Source: Metabacillus sp. B2-18 (lineage in GTDB: Bacteria > Bacillota > Bacilli > Bacillales > Bacillaceae). Taken from it: DNA of 64,000 nucleotides. Positions 8,070-17,959 of the stretch are shown one piece after another (the stretch's first letter is position 1; every line of letters starts with the position of its first letter). The position numbers and the translations under genes were made by a program. The DNA lies in NCBI RefSeq assembly GCF_021117275.1, contig NZ_CP088246.1, positions 124,001 to 188,000 of the forward strand, in the 5' to 3' direction. Under the pieces are notes generated by a model. The model was not told where the DNA came from, made no database searches, and saw only the letters and a program-made list of their open reading frames with translations.

Positions 8070-9464
8070 ATGCGACTGGGTGATGAACGGGTTCAGGTAA
8101 GTAAGAGCCCAAGTAGAAATAGATCTTATGACGCCGAAAGAGTACGAAGTATGATTCATTCTAACAAGGAGATTGATTATGTTATTCTCTTGTCACTCTA
8201 TCAGCACAGGGCACTAACAGCCGATCAGTTATACCAAATCGGAAAATTCAATCTTCATATCAATTCGTTGAGAAACAGATTACGGACTTTAGCTGATCGA
8301 AAGGTGCTTTCTGTTAATTCAAGAGCTGGAATAAAAAGTGTTCCTGTTTTAGTTTATTCACTGTCTTTGTATGGGCTAAGGATCTTGATTGAAGACATAC
8401 TCAAAGTGAAAGAATATGTGCCGCAGCTTGATGACTATAAAGAACATTACACGCTAGATGATTTAAAAGTCAGAGGGCAACATGAACATTTTTATGAAGT
8501 GCAAGATTGGTTAAGTCTGTACCTTTCTAGACAACCTGAAAGCTTCCATTGCGAGTGGAGAAGGTATCCAATTTTCGATGATGATGAAAAAATTTCTTAT
8601 AGACCAGATTGGATGATCTTTGAAAAAACAGAGGAATGGGAGGAAGAGAAAAAAATAAATCCCACATCTAATCCGCTCCTTTACCCTTATTTTTTTAGAA
8701 GGACTACTTTTGATGAGCAATTCTTGAAACCTATGGTGAGTGTCGAGTGTGACAGAGGAACCATGTCTCGCACCGAATTGGTAGACAAATGGGAAGCCTA
8801 CAAAAAAGAAGGAGAGGAAATGATCAGCAAGTCGTTAGTTATGTTCTATCCAAAACAGGTCAATGGCACAACACGTCACCGTAATATAAGAGAGACTATG
8901 ATTTATTCTTTTGAAAGTGAACTAATTGACGAGAAAATCCACATCTTTCAAGGTGAAAAGGAATCTACTGCCCAAGCTGTGTCTCTGTTTGTAGAGCGGG
9001 AAGGAAATGTATTGTTGAATGAACCGATGACAGACAGAAATTCAATAAGAAGCCTAGTTGAAAACTATAGGGCGGTAAATAAGAAGGCTGCTTATTTAGA
9101 AGTTATCGATGAGGTGGTTGAAAAGTTAAGGCTCCCTTTAAAGCCGGATCATATAGTGTTGATTGAAGGGGAGGAAGATGAAATACAGATAATCTTTAAT
9201 GGCATGACGAATTGGGTAAATCCTATAGGTAAGGTTAGAACTATTGAGAAATGGATTAAAGAGGGTGGACTATCTATATTTCAGCAAATAAAACTTATAC
9301 TTCTGTATCCTGATAACGAATCCTTCAAGCGGGATATTACCTTTGTTAGTAAATATTTGCACTATGCTTCTTATAGTGAACTAAGTGAATTAGGTTATTG
9401 GGGGAAAGTTCATAGAGAGGAAAGGAAACATAATAAAGTACAGTGGCGGGAGGTATTGCTATGA
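8070..9464 (+). CDS. Replication-relaxation family protein
   Basis: 464 aa. The N-terminal 30-110 is a winged helix (ILLSLYQHRALTADQLYQI). The middle, with RGQHEHFYEVQDWL and a RPDWMIF strand, resembles the Replic_Relax family found beside coupling proteins on Gram-positive conjugative plasmids. Such proteins bind DNA at or near transfer/replication origins; the biochemical role is unclear. It is the first gene after hairpin leader copy 1 and overlaps the next gene by 4 nt (ATGA), so it probably acts with the TraG-like ATPase. Start: ATG with GGGAGGAAG 7 nt upstream. Confidence 0.7.
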   Translation: MRLGDERVQVSKSPSRNRSYDAERVRSMIHSNKEIDYVILLSLYQHRALTADQLYQIGKFNLHINSLRNRLRTLADRKVLSVNSRAGIKSVPVLVYSLSLYGLRILIEDILKVKEYVPQLDDYKEHYTLDDLKVRGQHEHFYEVQDWLSLYLSRQPESFHCEWRRYPIFDDDEKISYRPDWMIFEKTEEWEEEKKINPTSNPLLYPYFFRRTTFDEQFLKPMVSVECDRGTMSRTELVDKWEAYKKEGEEMISKSLVMFYPKQVNGTTRHRNIRETMIYSFESELIDEKIHIFQGEKESTAQAVSLFVEREGNVLLNEPMTDRNSIRSLVENYRAVNKKAAYLEVIDEVVEKLRLPLKPDHIVLIEGEEDEIQIIFNGMTNWVNPIGKVRTIEKWIKEGGLSIFQQIKLILLYPDNESFKRDITFVSKYLHYASYSELSELGYWGKVHREERKHNKVQWREVLL

Positions 9465-12310
9465 ATAAGTTAAAGCCCCTGCTACGTCAAATAAAAGAAA
9501 GTCCTAAGACGCCTGATGTCGTTTCGGTTCTCTTACATGTTACGTTATTCGTGTTCCTCTATTCGTTTTTATCAATGTTGATAGTGGTATTTAGTTTGAA
9601 TCTTCATTGGGACAAAGGAATCGCAATTGAAAACTTCCCGTTAGGATTAGGGTATCCTTTGTACATTTCATTTTATATGACTCCGCAAACCGCTCCACTT
9701 TGGGTAGTTGGTGTAGTGGCGTTATTAGCATTTATAAACTGGATATTAGCAACAAGGGTAAAGAGGTTCAGTAAATCAGTACCGAGAAGGACATTTAGCT
9801 TTTGTTTGTCTTGGGGTACATTGGCTGTTGTTATCTTGTTTTATATTATTCGTGAAATTAAATTTATTGGATATGACGAGTTAGTTCAGATACATGAAAC
9901 GATTGATCCAGCACATGCTGCTTATTTGCATAGAGGTGCTCTTGAATTTATTGGGTATCTATTGATGGTCACACCAATAGTTATTGTTGGTCTATATGCT
10001 AGTTACTTGTATGGCAATTACAAAGAAGATGCGAATTTGCAAGAATGGTTTCGTACTTATAGGTTTGAAAGAGGATGGATTGGTCGTTTTGGAGAGGATA
10101 AAGTTAATCGACTTCCTGACATACAACTAGCTAGAAATGCTGAAACGAATGCACCAGTTATTTTAGAAGGTGAATCCCGCCAAACGGGAACCTTACTAAT
10201 AGGTCCTCCTGGTTCTGGTAAAACATCTATCAAAATTAAAACAGCATACAGGCAGGATTTAGGTCATATGCAGCGGATGATAAATGAGTTTCCTAAACTT
10301 GCAAAGAAATACGGGATAGGTTCAAAAGAGTTTGAAAGGAATATGGGTAATCATTTGATTGGTACAGTCATTATTGAACCAGCCAAAGACCTTTGTGATG
10401 ATGCTTATGAATTAGCTTTAGAACATAATATTCCAAGAGAGTTTATCACCTATCTAGATCCAAGCAACCCTGATACTCCAGGATTCAATGCGATGATCGG
10501 TCCAACCGCTCAGGTAGTTGAAACCATAACAAGTGTGCTAGAAGCGATAGCTCAGACGAATAATGAGTTTTTCCGTCAAGCGGCACGAGCTGTTTTGAAA
10601 CATTATGTTTACCTTCTAAAGTTTTACAAAGGCAATGAGGCTACAATTCCAATGCTTGATGATATGTATCAAGATCCAAGAATGGTTATGGATATGGTTG
10701 AATCCATTGAAAAGACGATACCTCCTGAAAATGTAGTAAAAGAAATGAAGCAAGATGATGTCATTCATTGGATGATAGTAAAAAAGATTGTTAAATGGTT
10801 TAAAAATGAAGGGCTACGAGTACAAAAAGATCGTGATGGTACGGTTGAAAAGTACCCAAGGGGACATGAGCATGAAGGGAAGGTAGTAGTAGAAGATTTG
10901 CAATTTGAGTTTACAAGGCAAACTCGAAATCTGTTGTCTGATATTACCAAGAACCCTTATCTTGCGAGAATTTTGCTTGCTAAGAATGAAGTTGACCTTG
11001 ATCGATTAATGAGTAAAGGAGGCATCTTACTTGTTAATACCGATGATGGAAATTTACAAGATCTTAGTGATACGTTTGGGAAGCTGGTTTTACTATGCGT
11101 TCAGAATGCCATTTTTAGAAGAAGCGGTACAGAGAACACAAGACCAATCGTATCGTTCTATGCTGATGAATTCTATGATTATATGAATGAGAAGTTCTTA
11201 AAATTAACTGGTAAGGCTAGGAAGTATAAGTTTGCTCCTCTAGTAGCTTGTCAATCTCTTACACAGTTTGGTGTTAAATTTGGTAAGGAATTTACAGAAA
11301 GTATGTTAGGGACAATACGTAACACTATAGTTTATGGTGGTGTTTCGAAATATGATGCTGAACTGTTAAGCGTGTATCTAGGAAAAACAGTAGTTGAAGA
11401 AATACAGGTGAGAGAGAGCTACACTCCTGACAATATGGATAATCCTAGTTTTGGATATTCAGAGAGTACAGTAAGAACAGAAAAAGACCTTGCTTCTGTA
11501 GATGATATTATGTTCCAAGAGTTCCGCTATTCTTATATACGTATGGTACAAGAGAAATCTAGTAAACGAGCTATACGAGCGGAAGGTGATTTTGTAGATA
11601 CGTCAGAAGCGGATAAGTGGAAGAAGTCTCTTGATTCAGAAGCGGTAAACTTCTTCATGGACTATTGGAAGAAAGAAGTGAATGTTTCTGAAGCATTAGT
11701 TATTCCAGAAGATGATGAACAAGAAGATTCGGCCAGTGTATTAAAAAAGGAACTATTATCTTTTGATAAAGAGCAAAAGGTTGTTAAAGAAGAGCATAAC
11801 CGTTTTAAACATTCCCAACATAAAGGTCAAGAAATTACTGAGGAAAATTATGAAGTAGAAGATGTAAAAGAGGAATCACAACAAGAGGAAAAAGTAAATT
11901 ATAGTGTAGGTAAAATTAACAGTAAGCCTGTTTCTTTAAATGATCAAGAACAGAAAGATAATTCAATCTTTGATGATGTACCTAAAGAGGATCTTGAATA
12001 TCTCCAAGAAAAAAGGGAACATCAAACTCCTTCCGCTGACTTAAAAAGGCATACTGTCAGTTTTAGTCATGCATTTGGGCAAAAAACAAGGCAAAATGAT
12101 GAAGGAAGTGTAGCTGTCTCTAAGAAAGCAGCTCCAGCGTCGTTCACTGCTATGATGAAAGAACAGAAGACTTCATCTCCATTAGAACAAGTTACTGTTG
12201 TGCAGGACGAAAAGTATGAACATGCTACACAAGAGCTAAAGAGTGTTGAATTAGGTAATGAAAGCATGGAATTACTTAAAAAGATTATGAGTAAAAAGAA
12301 TGGAAATTAG
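9461..12310 (+). CDS. VirD4/TraG-like coupling ATPase
   Basis: 949 aa from the ATG at 9461, which has GGGAGGT just upstream; an in-frame GTG at 9443 has no ribosome site. Four hydrophobic segments lie in the first 190 residues. Walker A (GPPGSGKTS) is near residue 248 and Walker B (VSFYADEF) near 563. The C-terminal 200 residues are charged and low-complexity. Type IV coupling proteins are hexameric membrane ATPases that deliver DNA or protein substrates to a secretion channel. The adjacent Replic_Relax and Tad-like genes suggest it feeds that machine. No relaxase is visible in the window, so DNA transfer is inferred, not shown. Confidence 0.82.
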   Translation: MNKLKPLLRQIKESPKTPDVVSVLLHVTLFVFLYSFLSMLIVVFSLNLHWDKGIAIENFPLGLGYPLYISFYMTPQTAPLWVVGVVALLAFINWILATRVKRFSKSVPRRTFSFCLSWGTLAVVILFYIIREIKFIGYDELVQIHETIDPAHAAYLHRGALEFIGYLLMVTPIVIVGLYASYLYGNYKEDANLQEWFRTYRFERGWIGRFGEDKVNRLPDIQLARNAETNAPVILEGESRQTGTLLIGPPGSGKTSIKIKTAYRQDLGHMQRMINEFPKLAKKYGIGSKEFERNMGNHLIGTVIIEPAKDLCDDAYELALEHNIPREFITYLDPSNPDTPGFNAMIGPTAQVVETITSVLEAIAQTNNEFFRQAARAVLKHYVYLLKFYKGNEATIPMLDDMYQDPRMVMDMVESIEKTIPPENVVKEMKQDDVIHWMIVKKIVKWFKNEGLRVQKDRDGTVEKYPRGHEHEGKVVVEDLQFEFTRQTRNLLSDITKNPYLARILLAKNEVDLDRLMSKGGILLVNTDDGNLQDLSDTFGKLVLLCVQNAIFRRSGTENTRPIVSFYADEFYDYMNEKFLKLTGKARKYKFAPLVACQSLTQFGVKFGKEFTESMLGTIRNTIVYGGVSKYDAELLSVYLGKTVVEEIQVRESYTPDNMDNPSFGYSESTVRTEKDLASVDDIMFQEFRYSYIRMVQEKSSKRAIRAEGDFVDTSEADKWKKSLDSEAVNFFMDYWKKEVNVSEALVIPEDDEQEDSASVLKKELLSFDKEQKVVKEEHNRFKHSQHKGQEITEENYEVEDVKEESQQEEKVNYSVGKINSKPVSLNDQEQKDNSIFDDVPKEDLEYLQEKREHQTPSADLKRHTVSFSHAFGQKTRQNDEGSVAVSKKAAPASFTAMMKEQKTSSPLEQVTVVQDEKYEHATQELKSVELGNESMELLKKIMSKKNGN

Positions 12311-12386
12311 TAGTTGCACAAATGGGATTTATGGTCAATTCTTACAGTAAGTTAAATAAATTATGTGAATCAAATATAGGAATTAT

Positions 12387-12447
12387 AGGCGGAAGACGCA
12401 TAGTTCCCTTGTTTTATTAAAACAGGGGGATTGTGCGTCTTTTTTTA
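12387..12447 (+). promoter_or_regulatory. Hairpin leader, copy 2
   Basis: AGGCGGAAGACGCA, an inner stem of CCC-T-TGTTTT pairing with AAAACA-G-GGG, then TGCGTC and T7. The outer stem equals copies 1 and 3 while the inner stem differs completely. It ends 21 bp before the ATG at 12469, with AGGAGG between. Confidence 0.68.
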
Positions 12448-12468
12448 TTTCCATCAGGAGGTTGAAGT

Positions 12469-13338
12469 ATGAACAAGATATTACTGGAAATGTTGAAGGA
12501 ATCGAGAGAACGTAAATGGGTTCAATACGGAGAAGTGGAATCGATCAGAAAGGTATCGGTTGGGGGAAAAGAGGACGAGCTAATCGTTATCCTTTATCAA
12601 GGAGAGAAGGTCTATTGTAAAAGGGAAGATTTCATTGAACGTGATATAGCCAATCTAAATGGATTTATTCAAACGAGAGTACCTTTTATTGTTATGGAAG
12701 TAACAGATGAAGTAGTAAGTGTAAGTCGTATTGCTGCATTAAAACGAGTAGCACAAGAATTTACTGAAAGTGTAAAAATAGGTGATCGAGTACAAGGGAC
12801 AGTAACAGGTGTGAGTGATAAAAATGTTGTTTACTTAGAGGTTCAAGGTTATCCATGTATTATTCCACCGGAAGAATGGGATATTCGTCGCTCTACTAAT
12901 CTTAGAGAAACTGTACCTGTTGGAACAGTATTGGAAGTTGAGGTATTAACGATTTCCCGCTTAGAAAACGAAGGAGAGCAGAATCTACCGTATCGTATTA
13001 GGTTAAGCCGTAAAGCTTTAATTAAAAACGAGAAAGAAGCTATTTGGGAAAGTATAGAAGATCATTATAAAGTTGGTGATTATATTGGCTTTAAAATAAC
13101 TGGTCAAGCCCCTGGATACAATTCATATTACTGTGAAACTGCTAGTGGTATAAATCTAATTGGTAATCTAAATAGAAGGTTAAGAGATCGTTATAACGAT
13201 TACTTACCTCCTGGTGTTCAAGCAAAAGGGGAAATTCGTTTTTTAGATAAGAAAGGCAAACGAGGAAAAATTCTTATCAATCAAGTAGAAGCTAATTTTG
13301 CGAACTTATTAAATAAACGCAGCTTTGGCGCATTCTAG
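12469..13338 (+). CDS. S1-domain RNA-binding protein
   Basis: 289 aa. Residues about 104-180 (VKIGDRVQGTVTGVSDKNV, then VEGYP-like strands and IRLSRKAL) match an S1/OB-fold repeat, and about 200-280 (YKVGDYIGFKITGQ) looks like a second. The N-terminal 100 residues look like the degenerate first repeats of ribosomal protein S1-like proteins. It binds RNA or ssDNA by family inference. It opens the second operon segment, right after hairpin leader copy 2, raising the possibility that it acts on those structured leaders. Ribosome site AGGAGG 10 nt upstream. Confidence 0.72.
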   Translation: MNKILLEMLKESRERKWVQYGEVESIRKVSVGGKEDELIVILYQGEKVYCKREDFIERDIANLNGFIQTRVPFIVMEVTDEVVSVSRIAALKRVAQEFTESVKIGDRVQGTVTGVSDKNVVYLEVQGYPCIIPPEEWDIRRSTNLRETVPVGTVLEVEVLTISRLENEGEQNLPYRIRLSRKALIKNEKEAIWESIEDHYKVGDYIGFKITGQAPGYNSYYCETASGINLIGNLNRRLRDRYNDYLPPGVQAKGEIRFLDKKGKRGKILINQVEANFANLLNKRSFGAF

Positions 13339-13343
13339 TCCTT

Positions 13344-14249
13344 ATGAATGTTTGGAGAACAAAAGAAGGGAGTATCCCTTTACTTGACGATCCTTCTCTA
13401 AAAATCACCATGTTTCGTTGGTCTCGAAGGCCAGATATTCAGTTAGATATTATTCAGCAACGAATAGAAACTGGACAAATATCTGAATTGGATATAGATA
13501 TAGCTGTTACATTAGCAAATGCTAAGGTTCTTACTGAAAAGCAGATCCGCTACTTATACCGGAATGTAGTTGATAAAGGTCATAAACTAGGTACTCGGTT
13601 ACGTGTGCTGCAACAAAACGGTTGGTTAGAAGGATGGAAGCTTGAGAACGAGTCGAATGAAAGAGAGTATGTTTGGACAATTGGAGTAGCTGCTAAGAAT
13701 TTTCTTGGTTATGCAATGGGTTTGCAAAACCTTCCTAATCCGCTTCATTTCGCTAGTTCTATAGGTGAGCAGTTACATTATCCTGCTATTAACGAGATCC
13801 GAATCAAGCTTTTGGAAAAAGGATTACTAAAGAAAGAACGATTTGAATTTTACCCTTTTATAGCACCAGAATTTGAACCTCCTCATGCGGTCTTTCAAAT
13901 TGATACACCGCTAGGGAAAATGGAGTTCATTGTGGAACGGTTACAACAAAAAAGTAAGCCGCTACGATTTTTAAAACGAAAACTATCACAGTATAAATCG
14001 TATTTTGCTAAACATGAAAAGTTACCAACTGTCTATGATGATTCAACTCAGAGTATTCTTGTTTGGAGTATAGCAAGCGAGGAAGGAATTGATTCATTAG
14101 TTTCCTCTTACAGTAATTTTGAGCAAGAATTTATGCAACTGTTTTTAGTAGATGAGTATTTAGAAGATCTGAGAACTGGATGGAGATTAGCGAGACCGCT
14201 TGAAGGTAATCAATCAGAAATACAGATATTTGATATGGATTTCATGTGA
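13344..14249 (+). CDS. Winged-helix protein, distant Replic_Relax-like
   Basis: 301 aa, no clear family. The N-terminus (about 45-95: IDIAVTLANAKVLTEKQIRYL, then LRVLQQNGWLEGW) parallels the winged helix of the 8070 protein. The central part (QLHYPAINEIRIKLLEKG, then FIVERLQQK) resembles the alpha/beta domain of the same family. I infer a diverged relative with a DNA-binding role in transfer. It starts 6 nt after the S1 gene stop, with no good ribosome site, so translation is probably coupled. Confidence 0.5.
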   Translation: MNVWRTKEGSIPLLDDPSLKITMFRWSRRPDIQLDIIQQRIETGQISELDIDIAVTLANAKVLTEKQIRYLYRNVVDKGHKLGTRLRVLQQNGWLEGWKLENESNEREYVWTIGVAAKNFLGYAMGLQNLPNPLHFASSIGEQLHYPAINEIRIKLLEKGLLKKERFEFYPFIAPEFEPPHAVFQIDTPLGKMEFIVERLQQKSKPLRFLKRKLSQYKSYFAKHEKLPTVYDDSTQSILVWSIASEEGIDSLVSSYSNFEQEFMQLFLVDEYLEDLRTGWRLARPLEGNQSEIQIFDMDFM

Positions 14250-14418
14250 GTAAGTAATTGGAGGACATTATCAATTATGCAAACAGTGATTTTCATCCTT
14301 TTATAGGTCCAATAAAAAGTTCTTCAATGTGCGTTGCAGACAGTTAACAAACAACTTTTAAAGAATAGGAGTCATCTTGTATTTTAGAAGTGCTAAATGA
14401 TTAACCGGAGGATAAAGA

Positions 14419-15081
14419 ATGAAAAAGAGAATTAATAAAAATCTCTTCCTTGGTATTTTCTTCTTCATATTGTTTATAGCAGCAATTGTTGTATCTGAAA
14501 CGGGTGTTCTAGGAAAAATAAATACAGTTACAGTAGTAATGGCTAATACAAAGATTGAAAAAGATACGATACTTTCAGAAGAGAATGTAATTTTAGCGGA
14601 ATATCCCCGCGAATTAATAACAGATGATATGTACAGACATATCAGTGATGTAATTGGAAAAACTGCTGTTCAAACAATTCAACCAAGTGCATTTATAGAT
14701 AGAGATTATCTAGACCAATCGTTATTAAAACCTACTAAGGATCATGAATTTTTCCCAATACCGAACAATTGGCTAGTTAAATTACAAGGAACTATTCGTA
14801 GATATGATCTAATTAATATTTCAGCCGTTTATGTAGGTACTGGTCAAGATACAGGAGCGGTATTACAACAAAATGTTAAAAATGAATATGTGTTAGAGAA
14901 TGTTCCAGTAGCTTATGTGAAGGGTAGCAGAAACCAAGAAGTGTCAGGGCTAACTTCACAAAATGATCGATTAAATGGAAATCAGAATGCGGCACAGATT
15001 GAGCTTAGTTTAACTTTAGAAGACTTTAAGGTACTAGAAAAATTAACTAAAGAAGGTTATCAGTTTGTATTGAGTTATTAA
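14419..15081 (+). CDS. CpaB/RcpC-like SAF-domain protein of a Tad system
   Basis: 220 aa. One N-terminal membrane segment (about 8-27) precedes a SAF domain (about 38-105: VVMANTKIEKDTILSEENV and an IQPSAFIDRDYL turn). CpaB/RcpC proteins belong to Tad pilus assembly and are thought to act outside the membrane with the secretion channel. It opens the Tad-like run (CpaB, TadZ, TadA, TadB, TadC, pilins). Ribosome site CGGAGGA 10 nt upstream. Some 170 bp before it is non-coding. Confidence 0.7.
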   Translation: MKKRINKNLFLGIFFFILFIAAIVVSETGVLGKINTVTVVMANTKIEKDTILSEENVILAEYPRELITDDMYRHISDVIGKTAVQTIQPSAFIDRDYLDQSLLKPTKDHEFFPIPNNWLVKLQGTIRRYDLINISAVYVGTGQDTGAVLQQNVKNEYVLENVPVAYVKGSRNQEVSGLTSQNDRLNGNQNAAQIELSLTLEDFKVLEKLTKEGYQFVLSY

Positions 15082-15091
15082 GGAGGATTTT

Positions 15092-16234
15092 ATGAAAGTT
15101 GCAATCTACCAACCTAGTGAGTTGTTAAAACGAATTGCTCTTTTAACTAGTCAGTTTGATGATCCTGATCTAGAAATACAGTCATTAGATGATTTAGGGA
15201 AAGAGCGTCGAGTTGAAGCTTTATTACTAGAAAGAGGGGATATGTCCGCTCATGATGTTTTATTACTTCGTGAGAAGTTTCCCCTGCTTAAAATTTTAAT
15301 TATATATGATGAATATGATGAGTTTTTCAATAAGTCGTGTATCACTCATGATGTTCATAGTCTATCAAAGCAAATTGGTGAAAAAGAAGTTCTTCGAATA
15401 TTACAAGTGGAATGGTTCGGGTTAGAGGAAGCGACAGAGTTTCAAAATGTAGTTGCTATACACGGGACACATCGTCAGGTGGGTACAACACAAATTGCTC
15501 TTTCCATTGGAAATACGTTAGCTGAATTGAATTATAAAGTAGCTGTACTAGGGTTGAATCCTTATAATCCAGGTGAACTCCGTCCTTATAAGACTAAATA
15601 TTCTTTGGATCAAGTATATGACTTATTAGAAGGTGGCGTTATTAAAAACGGTGACGATCTAAAGAAATATATGCTTGAAATCGGTAAATTACATTACTTG
15701 GTTGGCAATGCAGATTTTTATAAGAGCCCTCAATTTGAGAAGGAACCAATTGAGCATTTAATTGATGTAGCAAAATCGTATTTTGATGTTGTGGTACTCG
15801 ATGTTGGCAGCTTTTATGATAGTTTTCTTGCAATTACAGCCTTGGAAAGATCAAATACTCATATCTTAGTAGCTACTCAAGAAAATCTATCAATTAATGA
15901 ATATAACCGTTGGAAAAAGCAATTTTTAAGTAGATTTAGTTTCCATCCTAAAAATTCTTATATGGTAGTGAACAAATATGCTTCAAATGCCATTATTACA
16001 CCAAAGCAGTTAGAACAAACTCATAATACTAATCTACTAGCTCAAATACCGTACTTTCCTGAAGCAGCGGATGCTGAGTATGAAGAAGGGATTCTATCAA
16101 GAGCTGGTTATAAAGCATATTTTAAAGTGATTGAAGGTTTAGCTAAATCGGTAGCAAATGATGTGATGAATTTTAAAGAAGACAAATCTAAATCGTTCTT
16201 TGGTCGTTTAAAGAAAGGACGTGCTAGGGCGTGA
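15092..16234 (+). CDS. tadZ: TadZ/CpaE-like ParA-family ATPase
   Basis: 380 aa. The N-terminal 110 residues look like an atypical receiver domain. The ParA/MinD-like part starts with a deviant P loop (HGTHRQVGTTQIA, about 127-139), where the lysine signature is replaced, as is common in TadZ. A conserved VVLDVGSFYD strand lies near 233. TadZ localises the Tad machine at a pole or membrane site. The AAGGAGG site is 7 nt upstream, and the stop overlaps the next GTG start by 4 nt. Confidence 0.72.
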   Translation: MKVAIYQPSELLKRIALLTSQFDDPDLEIQSLDDLGKERRVEALLLERGDMSAHDVLLLREKFPLLKILIIYDEYDEFFNKSCITHDVHSLSKQIGEKEVLRILQVEWFGLEEATEFQNVVAIHGTHRQVGTTQIALSIGNTLAELNYKVAVLGLNPYNPGELRPYKTKYSLDQVYDLLEGGVIKNGDDLKKYMLEIGKLHYLVGNADFYKSPQFEKEPIEHLIDVAKSYFDVVVLDVGSFYDSFLAITALERSNTHILVATQENLSINEYNRWKKQFLSRFSFHPKNSYMVVNKYASNAIITPKQLEQTHNTNLLAQIPYFPEAADAEYEEGILSRAGYKAYFKVIEGLAKSVANDVMNFKEDKSKSFFGRLKKGRARA

Positions 16235-17757
16235 GTGAAGTTGAGTTTGTACCATTATCCCGAAGAAGAGCATTAGACGTAAAACAATTCACAAAAGATG
16301 ACAATAACCAAGTTTCGTTTAATAGAAGTGATGAGTTTTATGATGTTTGTAGAAAAGCAAAAGAATACTTGTATGAGGTATATGATCGCAAAGTTGATAT
16401 GAAATCAAGAAATGAAACAGAAGAGGATTATGTCATGATCTATCATGAAGCTATGAGAGGGAGAACGGATGCAGTCAACCTCATAAAAAAGCATATAGAA
16501 TCTTTTATCTCTAATAGCGGATTAAGGGAATGTAGCTATCCCGAGTATTACCCATCTTTACTTGATGGAATATTTGAAGAAGAGTTTGGATGGGGGCCAT
16601 TGTCAGTATTCAAAAACGAATTGGAATGTGAAGGGGCGCAGGTATTAGGAACAAAGATTAAATTCAAACGTTCATGGGGTTATGAGCTGCTGCCGTTTCG
16701 TTTTTCTTCAGTAGAAAAGGTCCTGGAGTTATGTGATAGATTTGCAAATATGCAGGCAAACACAAATCTCAATAGCTATTCTAAGCCCGAGCTTGAAACA
16801 TCAACAATCGATGGTATACGTGTATCTATCATGATTCCGAATAGAACATATAAAGATCCTGTTATTACGTTACGTCGTAAAACAATTAAGGATTATTCAT
16901 TTGAGAACTTAGCAATCTATAGAACATTTCCATTTGAAGCAATTCCGCTCTTAAAAAGTTTATCGAAAATAAGAGTGAATGCAATCATAGCGGGTCCTCC
17001 GGGGTCTGGTAAAAGTACAATGCTACAAGCATTTATGAATGAAATGTTCTGCGAAAAAAGAAATGGAAAAATAATTCCTGAACCAGTTAATACGATATTC
17101 GCAGAATCACATCCGGAGTTTGATGTAGAAGAAATATTTCCAGATGCAAATGTCACTCATGTAATCGGTCGAGGTAAGGACTTTGAGGACAGCATTGGAG
17201 CAAGCGTCCTTCGTCATGATATTGTTCGTGTAATATTAGGAGAAATTCGGGAACACGAAGTAGGGTTATACAAAAGATCTGGAGTACAAGGAATAAAACA
17301 AGTTATTGGAACTCTTCATGACTTAGATCCAATCGACATCCCAGATATTTTGACGTCTCTATATCTCCAGTACTTTGACAATAATTCTACTCAAGCATCT
17401 GTGTACAACACGTTTGCTCGTAACTTACATTATTCCTTATCAATGGATGAGTTCTTACAATTTGATGATATTGGAGAGAGTGTATTAAACAAGAAGGCTT
17501 CTAGTATTCAATTGTATGACTTTAACAGTAATACAGGAGAACTATTAATGTATAAAATCATGGATTATAAGCATGAAGAGGACTCTTGGGTATTCTCGAC
17601 TGAAATACCTGATCGATTCGAAAGGATTGCCTCGAAGTATCATAGGGCAGAGTTTGAAACATTTAAGACTGTGCTGGCTGAACTTGAAGAAAGATGGCCA
17701 ATGGAGAAAGAAAACACAATTGAATCAAGTGGTAAGAAAGTAGAGGTATTATCGTGA
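16231..17757 (+). CDS. tadA: TadA/CpaF-like secretion ATPase
   Basis: 508 aa from a GTG that overlaps the tadZ stop (GTGA). Walker A (GPPGSGKST) lies near residue 256, an Asp/His-box region around FAESHPEFDVEE at about 290, a Walker B-like RVILGEIRE at about 333 and a GTLHDLDP segment at about 362. These are the hallmarks of VirB11/PilT-type secretion ATPases of the CpaF branch. It powers pilus or secretion assembly at the inner face of the membrane. The stop overlaps the next GTG (17754), the start of the broken tadB-like gene. Confidence 0.8.
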   Translation: MSEVEFVPLSRRRALDVKQFTKDDNNQVSFNRSDEFYDVCRKAKEYLYEVYDRKVDMKSRNETEEDYVMIYHEAMRGRTDAVNLIKKHIESFISNSGLRECSYPEYYPSLLDGIFEEEFGWGPLSVFKNELECEGAQVLGTKIKFKRSWGYELLPFRFSSVEKVLELCDRFANMQANTNLNSYSKPELETSTIDGIRVSIMIPNRTYKDPVITLRRKTIKDYSFENLAIYRTFPFEAIPLLKSLSKIRVNAIIAGPPGSGKSTMLQAFMNEMFCEKRNGKIIPEPVNTIFAESHPEFDVEEIFPDANVTHVIGRGKDFEDSIGASVLRHDIVRVILGEIREHEVGLYKRSGVQGIKQVIGTLHDLDPIDIPDILTSLYLQYFDNNSTQASVYNTFARNLHYSLSMDEFLQFDDIGESVLNKKASSIQLYDFNSNTGELLMYKIMDYKHEEDSWVFSTEIPDRFERIASKYHRAEFETFKTVLAELEERWPMEKENTIESSGKKVEVLS

Positions 17758-17837
17758 GTGCATATCTTGAATATCTTATCCGCTACAGTAACTACATTAT
17801 TGGTGGAATAGGTCTGATCCTCATCATCATGTTGTAA
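17754..17837 (+). pseudogene. tadB: 5' fragment of the split tadB-like gene
   Basis: GTG at 17754 overlaps the tadA stop by 4 nt and encodes 27 residues with one membrane segment (YIIGGIGLILIIM). It stops at a TAA contributed by the transposon end. Removing 17833-21072 plus one copy of ATCATGT restores an open frame: ...LILIIM then SLGFSPKKTRERF. So this is the first membrane segment of the protein encoded at 21058-21948. Confidence 0.82.
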
Positions 17838-17959
17838 ACGAGCACTATATCTCATCCAAAAACCATTCATTATTTTCAAATACTCACAGTTCACTATCTA
17901 TACTTCTCCATGACAATGTGCTAAATTTTTTGCATATTATTAGGGGGGAGTTTTTTATT

